A stretch of DNA of 64,000 nucleotides from WRAV01 sp050950205 (lineage in GTDB: Bacteria > Bacillota > Clostridia > Oscillospirales > Ruminococcaceae), in assembly GCA_050950205.1 (NCBI GenBank), contig JBMNHF010000010.1:124001-188000 (forward strand). Direction: 5' to 3'. The stretch's first letter is position 1, and each line of letters begins with the position of its first letter. The notes under the pieces were generated by a model, which saw only the letters and a list, made by a program, of their open reading frames with translations, ran no database searches and was not told where the DNA came from. The position numbers and the translations under genes were made by a program. Below, one piece after another: positions 17,130 through 25,381 of this stretch.

Positions 17130-17467
17130 ACTGAACCTCCCGGAGTATATTTAACATGTTTTCCATGCACATAAACTAGCAAAGCAAAGCTTAATAATGA
17201 TTAGTAGTAGTAGTAGTGACGGTGCAATTGTCAAATGATGATGCAAAACCCTTTCACAAAAGGGAAAAACAGCAAGTTGAAACTCTTGATAAGACCGGGA
17301 AAGAAAAGCCCGGAGGTGGAAAATAAACGTTCGGTGTGGAAAGACGTGAATAAGTTGGTGTGGAAAGAGGAAAAAAAGTGAAAAAACCCGTGGAAAACCT
17401 CAACAGAAACAAAAGCGGGTTTAAAATTGAAAAAACGGTGGAATGTTGAATGTGGAATGTGGCTCCA
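17130..17467. other. oriC: oriC unwinding region (dnaN-dnaA intergenic)
   Basis: This 338-base gap holds no gene. Reading the minus strand from dnaA to dnaN, there are several near-consensus DnaA boxes (CTTTCCACA at 17335-17343 and 17359-17367, TTATTCACG at 17345-17353), then a short GC-rich stretch and the CTA-repeat DnaA-trio tract at 17192-17216, and then the dnaN leader. That order (boxes, GC clamp, trios) is the one described for the Firmicutes basal unwinding system, so strand opening probably occurs here. Confidence 0.8.
17192..17216 (-). other. DnaA-trio element
   Basis: Five perfect TAG triplets on the plus strand (17202-17216) extended by TAATAATGAT (17192-17201). On the minus strand this is CTA repeated five times and then ATC/ATT triplets, the same polarity relative to dnaA as the B. 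subtilis DnaA-trios that bind single-stranded DNA-associated DnaA. The GC-rich GCACCGTCA abuts it on the dnaA side. Confidence 0.78.
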
Positions 17468-18778
17468 CTAGTTGGAGCGGATATTTTTGATGATATCCTC
17501 CACCGTTTCCTTGTAGCGAGGGTCTTTGGCCATATTTTTTTCCACCTGCTGTACGGCGTAAACCATGGTGGAATGGTCTCTTCCGCCAAATTCCTCTCCA
17601 ATGGCCTGCATGGAGATTTGGGTGATTTCCCGCACCACATAGACGCTGATCTGCCGCGCGTTGGAAATATTGGCATTGCGCTTGTTGGAGCGGATATCCG
17701 CAGGGGATACGCCAAAGGTTCTGCCCACCTCCGAGATGATGCGGTCGATGGTGACGGGAACCGGCTGATTGTCGTTGAGAATGTCCCGAATGGTGTTTTG
17801 TGCTACCATTATGGAAGGGGGGGAGTTTTGCAGCATTTTGTAGGCCTTTAGCTTTTTGACGGCCCCTTCCAGCTGGCGGATGTTGGTTTTGAGGCGATTG
17901 GCAATGTATTCCGCCACTTCGGTGGGCACCTCAATGCCGATCTGCTCCGCCTTGCGGTGGATGATGGCGGTTCTGGTTTCAAAATCGGGGGGCTGCACAT
18001 CGGCCAAAAGGCCCCACTCAAAGCGGGTGCGCAGCCTTTCCTCCAGGGTTTTGATTTCTTTGGGCGGCCGGTCGGAGGTGAGGATGATCTGTTTTCCTTC
18101 CTGGTACAGAGAGTTAAAGGTGTGGAAAAACTCCTCCTGTGTGCTTTCTTTCCCGCCGATAAACTGGACGTCGTCCATGTGGAGCACATCGGCAGAGCGG
18201 TATTTTTCGTGAAACGCCTTGGTGGTCTGCTCCGAAATGGCGTTGATCAGCTCGTTGGTAAACTCCTCTCCCTTGACGAAGATCTGCTTTTTTTCGGGAA
18301 AGGTCTTGGCGATTTCGGTGTAGACAGCGGTGAGAAGATGGGTTTTGCCCAGTCCCGAAGCACCGTAGATAAACAGGGGATTGTAGGCACCCCCGGGATT
18401 TGCCGCCACCGCCAAAGAAGCTGCGTGGGCAAACTTGTTGGAGTTGCCCACAATAAAGGTATCAAAGGTATACTCGTATTCGGGGCCCAGTTCCGAGGTT
18501 TCCACCGGAGCGGGAGGGGCCTCTTCCTCGCATTCCACCTTGATTTTAACGGGAAAACCCAATACCTGCTCGTAGCCCTTGGCCAAAAGATCGGCGTACT
18601 TTTCCTGCACAATGTTTTGCTTAAACTTGGTCTTTACTCGCAAATACGCGGTAGAGTCGGAAAACCCTACCGGCTCAATGTCCTTGATCCAAAGTGTGTG
18701 GGCAATTTCAGAAAGTTGCCCCTTGCAATAATCGCTTACCCATTCAAATACCTGGTCAAAACTATCCAGTGAATCCAT
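17468..18778 (-). CDS. dnaA: chromosomal replication initiator DnaA
   Basis: AAA+ initiator that binds DnaA boxes and opens oriC. The 436 residues have domain I (about 1-75), a short linker rich in Glu/Pro, the AAA+ domain III with Walker A GASGLGKT (about 139-146) and Walker B MDDVQF, and domain IV with the DNA-binding signature DHSTMVYAV. The ATG at 18778 follows AAGGAG at six bases and is preferred to a GTG six codons upstream without a ribosome site. A promoter at 18931-18959 and nearby DnaA boxes suggest autoregulation. Confidence 0.97.
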   Translation of the reverse strand: MDSLDSFDQVFEWVSDYCKGQLSEIAHTLWIKDIEPVGFSDSTAYLRVKTKFKQNIVQEKYADLLAKGYEQVLGFPVKIKVECEEEAPPAPVETSELGPEYEYTFDTFIVGNSNKFAHAASLAVAANPGGAYNPLFIYGASGLGKTHLLTAVYTEIAKTFPEKKQIFVKGEEFTNELINAISEQTTKAFHEKYRSADVLHMDDVQFIGGKESTQEEFFHTFNSLYQEGKQIILTSDRPPKEIKTLEERLRTRFEWGLLADVQPPDFETRTAIIHRKAEQIGIEVPTEVAEYIANRLKTNIRQLEGAVKKLKAYKMLQNSPPSIMVAQNTIRDILNDNQPVPVTIDRIISEVGRTFGVSPADIRSNKRNANISNARQISVYVVREITQISMQAIGEEFGGRDHSTMVYAVQQVEKNMAKDPRYKETVEDIIKNIRSN

Positions 18779-18930
18779 AGCTCTCTCCTTGCGCACCCAA
18801 ACAATATAACGGGTTAAAAATAAAAATGCGGCAACGTAAGCGCCACATCAAAAAGGTCTGTGGATAAGATGAGGAAACATAGGGGAATGACAGTGGAAAA
18901 ATAAATTATTCACAGACTTTACCCGAAGCA

Positions 18931-18959
18931 ATTATAGCACGAAACCCGTTGTTTTTCAA
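18931..18959 (-). promoter_or_regulatory. dnaA promoter
   Basis: Minus-strand TTGAAA (18954-18959), 17-base spacer, perfect TATAAT (18931-18936). DnaA boxes lie 3 bases upstream of the -35 and within the transcribed leader, which fits repression by DnaA. Confidence 0.82.
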
Positions 18960-19257
18960 GGTTTTCCACAACCTATTTTGATACATTATATAATAAAGTA
19001 AGAATAAGCACCTCCGGCGTATTTTTGACTCTTCCAAAAGCATGAGAGGGGGCGAATCGGGGCATCCTAAAAAGGGAGAGAACGAGGAATTTAAATAAGA
19101 TCAATAGATAGGATATGCAAAATATATGGAAAAAATTCCCCTTTCCTTTGGTTTTGCAGTGCCTAATCGCCGTTTTTGCGGCATTTTCCCCTTTGGCACG
19201 GCAGGAGAAAGCCCCCGGAAGGGGGAAGGCAAATCCTTTGTTTTTGTGGACAATCCC

Positions 19258-19287
19258 TTGACATATAGCAAAGCCATGGGATATAAT
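19258..19287 (+). promoter_or_regulatory. rpmH promoter
   Basis: Perfect TTGACA (19258-19263) and perfect TATAAT (19282-19287) with an 18-base spacer, 60 bases before the rpmH GTG. This is the strongest-looking promoter in the window. Confidence 0.88.
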
Positions 19288-19346
19288 ACTACTTTGTAGG
19301 GGCAAGGGTGGCTTTGTCCCGTTTTCCCCGAAAGGAGGGTATCGGC

Positions 19347-19481
19347 GTGAAAAGAACCTATCAGCCCAAAAAATTGCAGCGTAAAAAAGAGCATGGCTTT
19401 CTCAAAAGGATGAAAACCAGAAGCGGGAGAAAGGTGCTGGCCTCCAGAAGGCTGAAAGGCAGGGCGCGCCTGACTCACTAG
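19347..19481 (+). CDS. rpmH: 50S ribosomal protein L34
   Basis: A 44-residue ribosomal protein, too short for routine ORF lists. It begins GTG AAA AGA ACC (MKRTYQPKKLQRKK), includes HGFLKRMKTRSGRKVLASRR and ends RARLTH, matching L34 throughout. GTG at 19347 follows AAAGGAGGG at eight bases. It is the first gene to the right of oriC, in its universal position before rnpA. Confidence 0.97.
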   Translation: MKRTYQPKKLQRKKEHGFLKRMKTRSGRKVLASRRLKGRARLTH

Positions 19482-19493
19482 ACCAAAAGCGCG

Positions 19494-19516
19494 GCCACAG
19501 CAACCTGTGGCTTTTC
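19494..19516 (+). terminator. hairpin between rpmH and rnpA
   Basis: Seven-base stem GCCACAG (19494-19500) and CTGTGGC (19505-19511), followed by TTTTCTTTTT. It probably attenuates read-through, which would explain unequal rpmH and rnpA output. Confidence 0.7.
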
Positions 19517-19566
19517 TTTTTCGTCCGGTGAAAAATCAGGCGCTTTCTGCGCATCCTAATCCTAAC

Positions 19567-19923
19567 ATGAAAAAAACTTCCATGATTCGGGAAAATTATC
19601 TGTTTCGGCGCCTTTACCGCAGAGGCAAGATTCAGGTGACCCCTTGTATGGCCATCTACTACCACAGAGGGGGTAAAACAAACAGGCTGGGCATTACCAC
19701 CACCAAAAAAATTGGCAAGGCGGTAGCCCGCAACCGGGCTAGGCGGGTGATTTTGGAATCCTACCGCTTGTTAGAGGACGAGATCCCCTCTGGCTGGGAT
19801 TTTGTCATTGTAGCCCGTACCAGAGCTGCCAATGTTAAGATGCAGGTGGTTAAGGCGGAGCTGGAAGGAGCTTTAAAAAATCTGCCCGGTCGCCGCCTTC
19901 CGTCGACTAGCAGCAAAAAATAG
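19567..19923 (+). CDS. rnpA: ribonuclease P protein component
   Basis: Protein subunit of RNase P, which matures tRNA 5' ends with the M1 RNA. From the ATG at 19567 it is 118 residues, starting MKKTSMIRENYLFRRLYRRG as the family does. The RNR motif region is KKIGKAVARNRARRVILESYR. An upstream in-frame start at 19507 would run through the terminator hairpin and is rejected. No strong Shine-Dalgarno is visible, so translation may be weak. Confidence 0.93.
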   Translation: MKKTSMIRENYLFRRLYRRGKIQVTPCMAIYYHRGGKTNRLGITTTKKIGKAVARNRARRVILESYRLLEDEIPSGWDFVIVARTRAANVKMQVVKAELEGALKNLPGRRLPSTSSKK

Positions 19924-19968
19924 TGCCAAACTCTTGAGGTGGGCAAGGCACTATAGTAAGGACAATCC

Positions 19969-20229
19969 ATGAAGTTTATTTTATTGCTCCTGCTTCGATT
20001 TTACCAGAAGTTTATATCGCCCCTTACGGTGCGATCCTGTCGTTTTTACCCAACCTGTTCCGCCTATGCCTACGAGGCCATTGAGGTTCACGGGGCATTG
20101 CGGGGCGGGTTTTACGCGCTTGCGCGCATCCTCAAATGCCACCCCCTGCATCCCGGTGGCTACGATCCCGTTCCACCGTCCAAAGATTCTCAATCTCCCT
20201 ATCACCTTGTATGTACGGAGGAATCGTAG
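19969..20229 (+). CDS. yidD: membrane protein insertion efficiency factor YidD
   Basis: An 86-residue YidD protein with the signature RFYQKFISPL, SCRFYPTCSAYAYEAIEVHG and CHPLHPGGYDPVP, including its conserved cysteines. It assists YidC-mediated membrane insertion. ATG at 19969 follows AAGGA. Its stop is directly followed by the yidC ATG. Confidence 0.95.
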   Translation: MKFILLLLLRFYQKFISPLTVRSCRFYPTCSAYAYEAIEVHGALRGGFYALARILKCHPLHPGGYDPVPPSKDSQSPYHLVCTEES

Positions 20230-21327
20230 ATGTTTAATGCTATCAATTCACTGATCGGTATCCCCTTGGGGTGGGTCATGTGGATACTCTATTATGTGGT
20301 GAAAAATTATGGTTTGGCGCTTTTGCTGTTTACCATTTTTTCCCGACTGATTATGCTGCCTGTCACCATCAATCAGCAAAAAAGCACCGCCAAGATGGCT
20401 ATGCTGCGGCCTCAGTTGGAGGAAATTCAAAAGAAATACGCCAACAACCGCCAAAAGCTCAACGAAGAAATGATGGCGCTTTACAGCAAGGAAAACTACA
20501 ACCCCATGTCGGGTTGTCTGCCTATGGTGGTACAGTTTTTAATTCTGTTTGGCATCATCGATGTCATTTACAAACCTTTGAAGCACATTCTGCGGTTGCC
20601 TGCCGCATTTATTCAGGAAGCTCAAACTCTGCTCCCCGATCTTTCTCAGTACGGCGCCCGGGCCATGAGCTCTCATCTGCCCATTGTCAAGGAGATTCTC
20701 AACAACCCCCAGCCCTTTCTCAATCTGAGCTTTGGAGCAGAGAGTGTGGCCAAAGTGCAGGAGTTTGCCCCTAACCTGATGTTTTTGGGCATCGATCTGA
20801 TTGGTCAGCCCGAAAGCAGCATGTTCTTTGATCTGTTAAAAGGTCAGTTTAATCCGGTTATACTCATTCCCATTTTGTCGGGTATTACCTCTCTGTTGTT
20901 GTCCATCAACACTCTAAAGACCACCTCCGCCACCACCGAAGGTCAGGCGGGAGCCGGCAGCATGAAAGCTATGATGCTGACCATGCCTATTTTTTCTGTC
21001 ATCTTTACCTTTAGCGTACCGGCCGGAGTTGGCCTTTACTGGACCTATTCCAACGTGGTGGGCTTGCTTCAGAACCTTGTGGTTTTTAAGTTCTACAACC
21101 CCAAGGAAATTGCCGAAAAAGCAAAGAGGGAATTTGAAGAGCGCAAAGAGCGGGAACGCCAAGAGCGCATAGAAGCCAAAAAGCGGGCCAAGGAACAGGG
21201 CGACCAAGAGGAAGTGATTGCCCTTTCCAAAAAAGAGCAGAATCGCCGGAAGTTGGCGGAGGCACGCAGACGGGATGCGGAAAAATATGGCGAGGTATAC
21301 GAGGATGTCAACGACGACGATCTGTAG
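20230..21327 (+). CDS. yidC: membrane protein insertase YidC/SpoIIIJ
   Basis: Inserts membrane proteins alone or with SecYEG. The 365 residues have five predicted membrane segments, the first near residues 5-40, the hydrophilic-groove helices in MGMVQFLILFGIIDVIY-like sequence (MVVQFLILFGIIDVIYKPL), and the final pair around TFSVPAGVGLYWTYSNVVGLLQN. There is no N-terminal lipobox or large periplasmic domain, so it is of the Gram-positive type, although a loop of about 80 residues follows the second helix. The tail is long, charged and Lys/Arg/Glu-rich, as in ribosome-binding YidC variants. Confidence 0.96.
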   Translation: MFNAINSLIGIPLGWVMWILYYVVKNYGLALLLFTIFSRLIMLPVTINQQKSTAKMAMLRPQLEEIQKKYANNRQKLNEEMMALYSKENYNPMSGCLPMVVQFLILFGIIDVIYKPLKHILRLPAAFIQEAQTLLPDLSQYGARAMSSHLPIVKEILNNPQPFLNLSFGAESVAKVQEFAPNLMFLGIDLIGQPESSMFFDLLKGQFNPVILIPILSGITSLLLSINTLKTTSATTEGQAGAGSMKAMMLTMPIFSVIFTFSVPAGVGLYWTYSNVVGLLQNLVVFKFYNPKEIAEKAKREFEERKERERQERIEAKKRAKEQGDQEEVIALSKKEQNRRKLAEARRRDAEKYGEVYEDVNDDDL

Positions 21328-21358
21328 AATTCCCGCCTAGAAATAAGGAGAGAGGCGC

Positions 21359-22423
21359 ATGGTAACCGAAATCATCGAAACCGGTAGAACCGTTGATGAA
21401 GCAATCAGTTCGGCGTGTCAAAAATTGGGGCACGATCTGGAAAGCTGTGATTTCGAAATAATCGACTTTCCGAGAAAAGGCTTTCTCGGGCTGAAAACCT
21501 ACCCTGCAAAGGTACGTGTCTACCTTAAGGAAGAAGTGGTCCGGTCCAAACAGAAGGCGGAAGCAGTCCCGCGGCAACCGGAACCCAAAAAGCCGGAACC
21601 GCCTCGTCAGGAAGCAAAAGAGAAAAGAAAGCCAAAGCCGGCATCCCCCGCAAAGCAAAAAGAGAAAAAACCGGCTGCGGAGCGCAAGGCAGAAGTAAAG
21701 ACAACCGAAGCTTTGGTCAAGGAAGAAAAAGCTCCCCTGAGCGCAGAAACCATTACCCCTGAGATGATGGAAAAATCAGCGACCGCAATCGCTTATCTGG
21801 AGGGAATTTTTCAGCACCTCGTTACCAGCGAGGTGGCCATTCAGCCAATCTGGGAAGAAGGCGGTGTCTGCCTTTCGGTTCAGGGGGCAAATTTAGGCGC
21901 CATCATCGGGCGCCGGGGCGAGACGTTGGATGCCCTTCAGTATCTTTCCGGCCTGGTGGCCAACCGCATGGAAGGAGATTACCTGCGCATTACGGTGGAT
22001 TGCGGCGATTATCGGGTTAAGCGGAAAGCAACGCTGGAAGCTTTGGCTCATCGGGTGTCGGAGCAGGTACTTAAAACCAATACCAGCAAGACACTGGAAC
22101 CTATGAATCCTTTTGAGCGGCGGATTATTCACGCCACCGTGTCCACCATTGAGGGCGTCAGCTCCACTTCTGTGGGAGAAGAACCCAACCGCCGGGTGGT
22201 CATCACCACACCCACGGCCAAAAGCGGGCGCAAAGGTGGAAAAGCGGCATCGGGCCGCCCCGAGCGCAAGAGCAGCAAAGGGCGGGGCAGAGAGCGCCGC
22301 AGCAGCGCAAAAGGCGTGCGGGAGCAGAAGCAGGTTGTTGTTTCTCAGCCTGTCAAAGAGCCTGTTTCGCCGCCCAGCGAGGCTGCCGACCAACCTTTGT
22401 ACGGCAAGATTGATTTGGAATAA
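21359..22423 (+). CDS. khpB: RNA-binding protein KhpB/Jag
   Basis: RNA-binding regulator of cell elongation that pairs with KhpA. The 354 residues have the Jag-N domain (1-55, RTVDEAISSACQKLG and FPRKGFLGLKTYPAKVRVY), a Lys/Glu/Pro-rich linker (about 60-125), a KH domain with LGAIIGRRGETLDALQYLSGLV, and an R3H domain ending NPFERRIIHATVSTIEGVSSTSVGEEPNRRVVI. A basic, Gly/Ser/Arg-rich tail of about 70 residues follows the R3H domain and is longer than usual. ATG at 21359 follows AAGGAG. It is 31 bases after yidC, as in other Firmicutes. Confidence 0.95.
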   Translation: MVTEIIETGRTVDEAISSACQKLGHDLESCDFEIIDFPRKGFLGLKTYPAKVRVYLKEEVVRSKQKAEAVPRQPEPKKPEPPRQEAKEKRKPKPASPAKQKEKKPAAERKAEVKTTEALVKEEKAPLSAETITPEMMEKSATAIAYLEGIFQHLVTSEVAIQPIWEEGGVCLSVQGANLGAIIGRRGETLDALQYLSGLVANRMEGDYLRITVDCGDYRVKRKATLEALAHRVSEQVLKTNTSKTLEPMNPFERRIIHATVSTIEGVSSTSVGEEPNRRVVITTPTAKSGRKGGKAASGRPERKSSKGRGRERRSSAKGVREQKQVVVSQPVKEPVSPPSEAADQPLYGKIDLE

Positions 22424-22577
22424 GAAACGTTGTAAGGGAGTGGGTGTCAGCCTTCTCCCTTTTTTTATTGGATCCCAGTGGTTTGGGTATTCTAGAGATA
22501 AGAGGATTTGCGCACCGGTTGGCAGGGTCCAAAGAAGAGATCGTCACAGAAACAACCAATGACTTGGGGGAACCATC

Positions 22578-23960
22578 ATGTCCAAATTGCAGCAAAAAAC
22601 CATCGCAGCCATTTCCACTCCCTCCGGTGTAGGGGCGGTGGGGATGATACGCCTCACCGGGAAAGAGGCTTTTGAGGTGGCAGGGCGAATTTTTAAACCT
22701 TATGATCCTAGGCGCAGCATCGAAAAACTGGGAGGTTACACCGGAGCGTTGGGCAAGATTTACCGCTTGGACGGCACACCGGTGGACGAAGCCGTAGCCT
22801 TTGTCTACCGCTCTCCCAAAAGCTATACGGGGGAAGATGTGGTGGAGCTGTGCTGTCATGGCGGTCCTTGGGCGGTGCGGCAGGTGCTGCGCCTTTGTCT
22901 GGAAGCCGGGGCCTCTCCCGCCGGCCCTGGCGAATTTACCCGCAGGGCCTTTCTCAACGGCAAGATGGATCTTGCCCAGGCCGAAGGTGTGATGGATCTG
23001 GTCAGTGCAAGGGGAGAAGCTGCCCTGCGAGCTGCCCTTTCCATTCGGGAGGGGAGCCTTTCCAAGCAGGCGGATGCTTTTTGTCAGGCTTTGCTGGAGC
23101 AGTCCTCCCACATTGCCGCCTGGTCCGATTACCCCGAGGAGGATTTGATTCCGGTGGACCCGGCAGAGCTGCAAAAGGCCTTGGAGGATGTGCTGTTTGA
23201 GCTTCAGACTCTTCTAAAAAAAGGGGAACAGGGCCGGCTGATTCGGGAGGGAGCGGCCACCGCCATCATCGGCAAGCCCAATGTGGGCAAATCCACCCTG
23301 ATGAACCTGCTGACAGGAGCGGAGCGGAGCATTGTCACCCAAATTCCCGGCACCACCCGGGACGTGGTGGAGGAGACCGTCACCGTTGGCGGGATTTTGT
23401 TAAATCTCATGGATACTGCCGGCATTCGGGAAACCGAGGATGCAGTGGAAAAAATCGGGGTGGAGCGGTCCCTTAGCCGCCTGCAAAGTGCCGATTTGAT
23501 TTTGGCGGTGTTCGACGGCTCCGATGAATTATCCGAGCAGGATGTCAAGCTGCTGGAACTGTTGCGGGGCAAACACTGCATCGGGGTGGTCAACAAAAAC
23601 GACCTTCCCTCCCGGGCAGACCGGCAGAAGATTCAACAGGCTCTGGGCAAGGTGGTGGAAATTTCCGCCTATACCGGCACCGGCAGAGACCAGCTGGAAC
23701 AGGCCATTTTGGAGGCGCTGGAGCTGCATCACATTGACACCACCGCCGCCATGGCCATGGGGGAGCGGCAGATGGACTGCCTGAGAAAGGCGGAACAATG
23801 CATTCAAGAAGCTCTGGAGGCACTGGAGCAGGGAATGACCTTGGATGCAGTGGGCGTTTGCCTGGATGCCGCTCTGGACAGCCTGCTTGCTCTGACCGGA
23901 AAGCGAGTGACCGAAGCGGTGGTAGACCAGGTGTTTTCCCGCTTTTGCGTGGGTAAATGA
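22578..23960 (+). CDS. mnmE: tRNA modification GTPase MnmE
   Basis: GTPase partner of MnmG in cmnm5U34 formation. The 460 residues have the N-terminal formyl-THF-binding domain (IAAISTPSGVGAVGMIRLTG), a helical domain, the inserted G domain with GKPNVGKSTLMNLL, DTAGIRET and NKNDLP, and the C-terminal FCVGK (Cys of the CxGK motif). ATG at 22578 follows GGGGG. A weak hairpin with a T-run after khpB (about 22432-22467) and 155 bases separate it from khpB, so it may have its own promoter. Confidence 0.97.
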   Translation: MSKLQQKTIAAISTPSGVGAVGMIRLTGKEAFEVAGRIFKPYDPRRSIEKLGGYTGALGKIYRLDGTPVDEAVAFVYRSPKSYTGEDVVELCCHGGPWAVRQVLRLCLEAGASPAGPGEFTRRAFLNGKMDLAQAEGVMDLVSARGEAALRAALSIREGSLSKQADAFCQALLEQSSHIAAWSDYPEEDLIPVDPAELQKALEDVLFELQTLLKKGEQGRLIREGAATAIIGKPNVGKSTLMNLLTGAERSIVTQIPGTTRDVVEETVTVGGILLNLMDTAGIRETEDAVEKIGVERSLSRLQSADLILAVFDGSDELSEQDVKLLELLRGKHCIGVVNKNDLPSRADRQKIQQALGKVVEISAYTGTGRDQLEQAILEALELHHIDTTAAMAMGERQMDCLRKAEQCIQEALEALEQGMTLDAVGVCLDAALDSLLALTGKRVTEAVVDQVFSRFCVGK

Positions 23961-24098
23961 CGAGATCTTTCCACCCAAAAGACGCAGAATGTGGAAATAG
24001 AAAAAGGCACCGCATTGGACGGTCAAGCCGGTGTTGGTATCTACACAAAACCAACTCCCCACCATGAATCCATGATAAAGAAAGGATGACAAGGGCAT

Positions 24099-24527
24099 AT
24101 GACCAAGGAAATTATCCTCCAACCCATTGGCAGAATTGAGACCCCCTTTCGCACCCGCCAAGAGCTGGCGGTTCCTCCCTATCATCCCGATGCCCCCTAC
24201 CGGGACCCCAACGTCACCGGAACCGTTCATATTTTTGAGGAGTTTCGGGAGGGGATTGCCAATATTCAACCGGGCTGCTGCGCCATGTTGATTTTTTACT
24301 TTCATCAGTCCAAAGGATATCGGCTCACCACCACATCCCCCCGATGGAAAGGGGAGGTGGGTGTGTTTTCCACCCGCAGCCCCAACCGTCCCAACGGCAT
24401 TGGTGTTTCTATTGTGCGCTTTTTAGAGATCGACGGCTGCAAGCTCACCTTTCGAGGGGTGGATATGTTGGACGGCACTCCGCTGCTGGACATTAAGCCC
24501 TATTGGGGAGAGGAGCCGGTGGTATAG
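24099..24527 (+). CDS. trmO: tRNA (N6-threonylcarbamoyl-A37)-N6-methyltransferase TrmO
   Basis: Methylates t6A37 in tRNA-Thr to m6t6A with SAM. The 142-residue beta-barrel protein carries the TsaA/TrmO signature FSTRSPNRPNGIGVS (about residues 86-100), preceded by IGRIETPF at the N-terminus and followed by DMLDGTPLLDIKPY. ATG at 24099 follows AAAGGATGACAAGG. It is 138 bases after mnmE and ends before a strong terminator. Confidence 0.88.
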   Translation: MTKEIILQPIGRIETPFRTRQELAVPPYHPDAPYRDPNVTGTVHIFEEFREGIANIQPGCCAMLIFYFHQSKGYRLTTTSPRWKGEVGVFSTRSPNRPNGIGVSIVRFLEIDGCKLTFRGVDMLDGTPLLDIKPYWGEEPVV

Positions 24528-24580
24528 CAAAACAGCCCCACTGCTCTGCTATCCGAGTTTTGGTCAAGGATAGAAGAAGA

Positions 24581-24618
24581 AAAAACGCTGCGGAAGCATT
24601 TACTTCCGCAGCGTTTTT
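24581..24618 (+). terminator. terminator after trmO
   Basis: Perfect 16-bp stem AAAAACGCTGCGGAAG (24581-24596) with its complement at 24603-24618, ending in five Ts. The stem marks the end of the origin-right gene block and lies 12 bases from the IS200 left hairpin. Confidence 0.92.
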
Positions 24619-24690
24619 GTTGTCTAGTAAAACCACTCGCTAGGCGAGTGGTTCAAAAGAGGCTTTTGCCGATGAGAAAGACAATAAAAA

Positions 24691-24748
24691 CTCCCTTTGC
24701 TAGAATAGAAGTGCGGTCTGCCAACTGCACAAGAAATAGCAAAGGGAG
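24691..24748 (+). promoter_or_regulatory. IS200 leader hairpin masking the tnpA ribosome site
   Basis: CTCCCTTTGCT (24691-24701) pairs with AGCAAAGGGAG (24738-24748). The right arm contains the GGGAG Shine-Dalgarno of tnpA (ATG at 24758), so the folded RNA should hide it. A 4-bp inner stem GTGC/GCAC lies in the loop. IS200 elements are known to limit transposase translation in this way. Confidence 0.75.
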
Positions 24749-24757
24749 GACATTCAG

Positions 24758-25219
24758 ATGGGTCTGAACGACATTAATAGTTTATCTCACACGAAATGGA
24801 ATTGCAAATATCATATAGTATTTGCCCCGAAGTATCGGAGAAAAGCATTTTACAAGGAGAAGAGATTAGAAGTAGGCAGAATACTCAGGCAGTTATGTGA
24901 ATGGAAGGGTGTAAAGATAGTAGAAGCCGAAGTATGCCCCGACCACATACATATGCTGGTAGAGATACCGCCAAAAATAGCAGTATCAAGTTTTATGGGC
25001 TATCTTAAAGGGAAAAGCAGCACCATGCTATATGAGCAATTCGGCGAGTTGAAGTATAAGTATAGAAGTCGAGAGTTTTGGTGTAGAGGATATTATGTAG
25101 ATACAGCCGGAAAAAACACCAGCCGAATTGCGGAGTATATCAAAAATCAACTTAAAGAAGATCAGCTAGGGGAACAATTAACAATGAGTGAAGTTGGCCC
25201 GTTTACGGGCAGCAAGTAA
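24758..25219 (+). CDS. tnpA: IS200-type Y1 transposase TnpA
   Basis: Single-strand HUH transposase of 153 residues. The metal-binding HUH motif is DHIHMLVE (about residues 66-73), and the catalytic Tyr is in the helix RGYYVDTAGKN (about 110-120). The N-terminus has the family's HTKWNCKYHIVFAPKYRRK. It appears full-length and free of frameshifts, so the element may be active. Its codon and base use is more AT-rich than its neighbours, in keeping with recent arrival. Confidence 0.93.
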   Translation: MGLNDINSLSHTKWNCKYHIVFAPKYRRKAFYKEKRLEVGRILRQLCEWKGVKIVEAEVCPDHIHMLVEIPPKIAVSSFMGYLKGKSSTMLYEQFGELKYKYRSREFWCRGYYVDTAGKNTSRIAEYIKNQLKEDQLGEQLTMSEVGPFTGSK

Positions 25220-25381
25220 CAGCTTTGCGCAACTGGCAGACCGTATTACACGTTTGACGTGTATGCGAGGAATAAAGGGCTTTGCCCGCATATGAAATAC
25301 CCCCGGCTATGCCGGGGGATGTTTATTTACGTAAAATTTGTATTTCCCTGCAACAGACAGGACTCCAAGCGAGGCCAGAGG

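Larger units (their letters stand above)
18779..19346. other. oriC: oriC upstream region (dnaA-rpmH intergenic)
   Basis: 568 bases with no gene. It contains TGTGGATAA (consensus DnaA box on the minus strand, 18859-18867), TTATTCACA (18906-18914) and TTTTCCACA (18962-18970), the dnaA promoter, and further right the rpmH promoter. Between them (about 18975-19250) is AT-rich sequence with no feature I can name. Together with the dnaN side this makes a bipartite oriC flanking dnaA. Confidence 0.8.
24629..25330 (+). mobile_element. IS200/IS605-family element (IS200 group)
   Basis: About 0.7 kb, holding one gene (tnpA) and no TnpB. The left end has a perfect 10-bp hairpin AACCACTCGC with a TAG loop (24631-24653). 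The right end has an 8-bp hairpin CCCCCGGC with a TAT loop (25300-25318). These are the subterminal structures that the Y1 transposase recognises in this family. There are no inverted terminal repeats or target duplications, as expected for this mechanism. Exact ends are inferred to within a few bases. AT content is visibly higher than in flanking genes. Confidence 0.88.

Noticed and set aside
17468..18796. Longer dnaA start at 18796 (GTG)
   Set aside because: No ribosome site; the ATG six codons downstream has AAGGAG at six bases.
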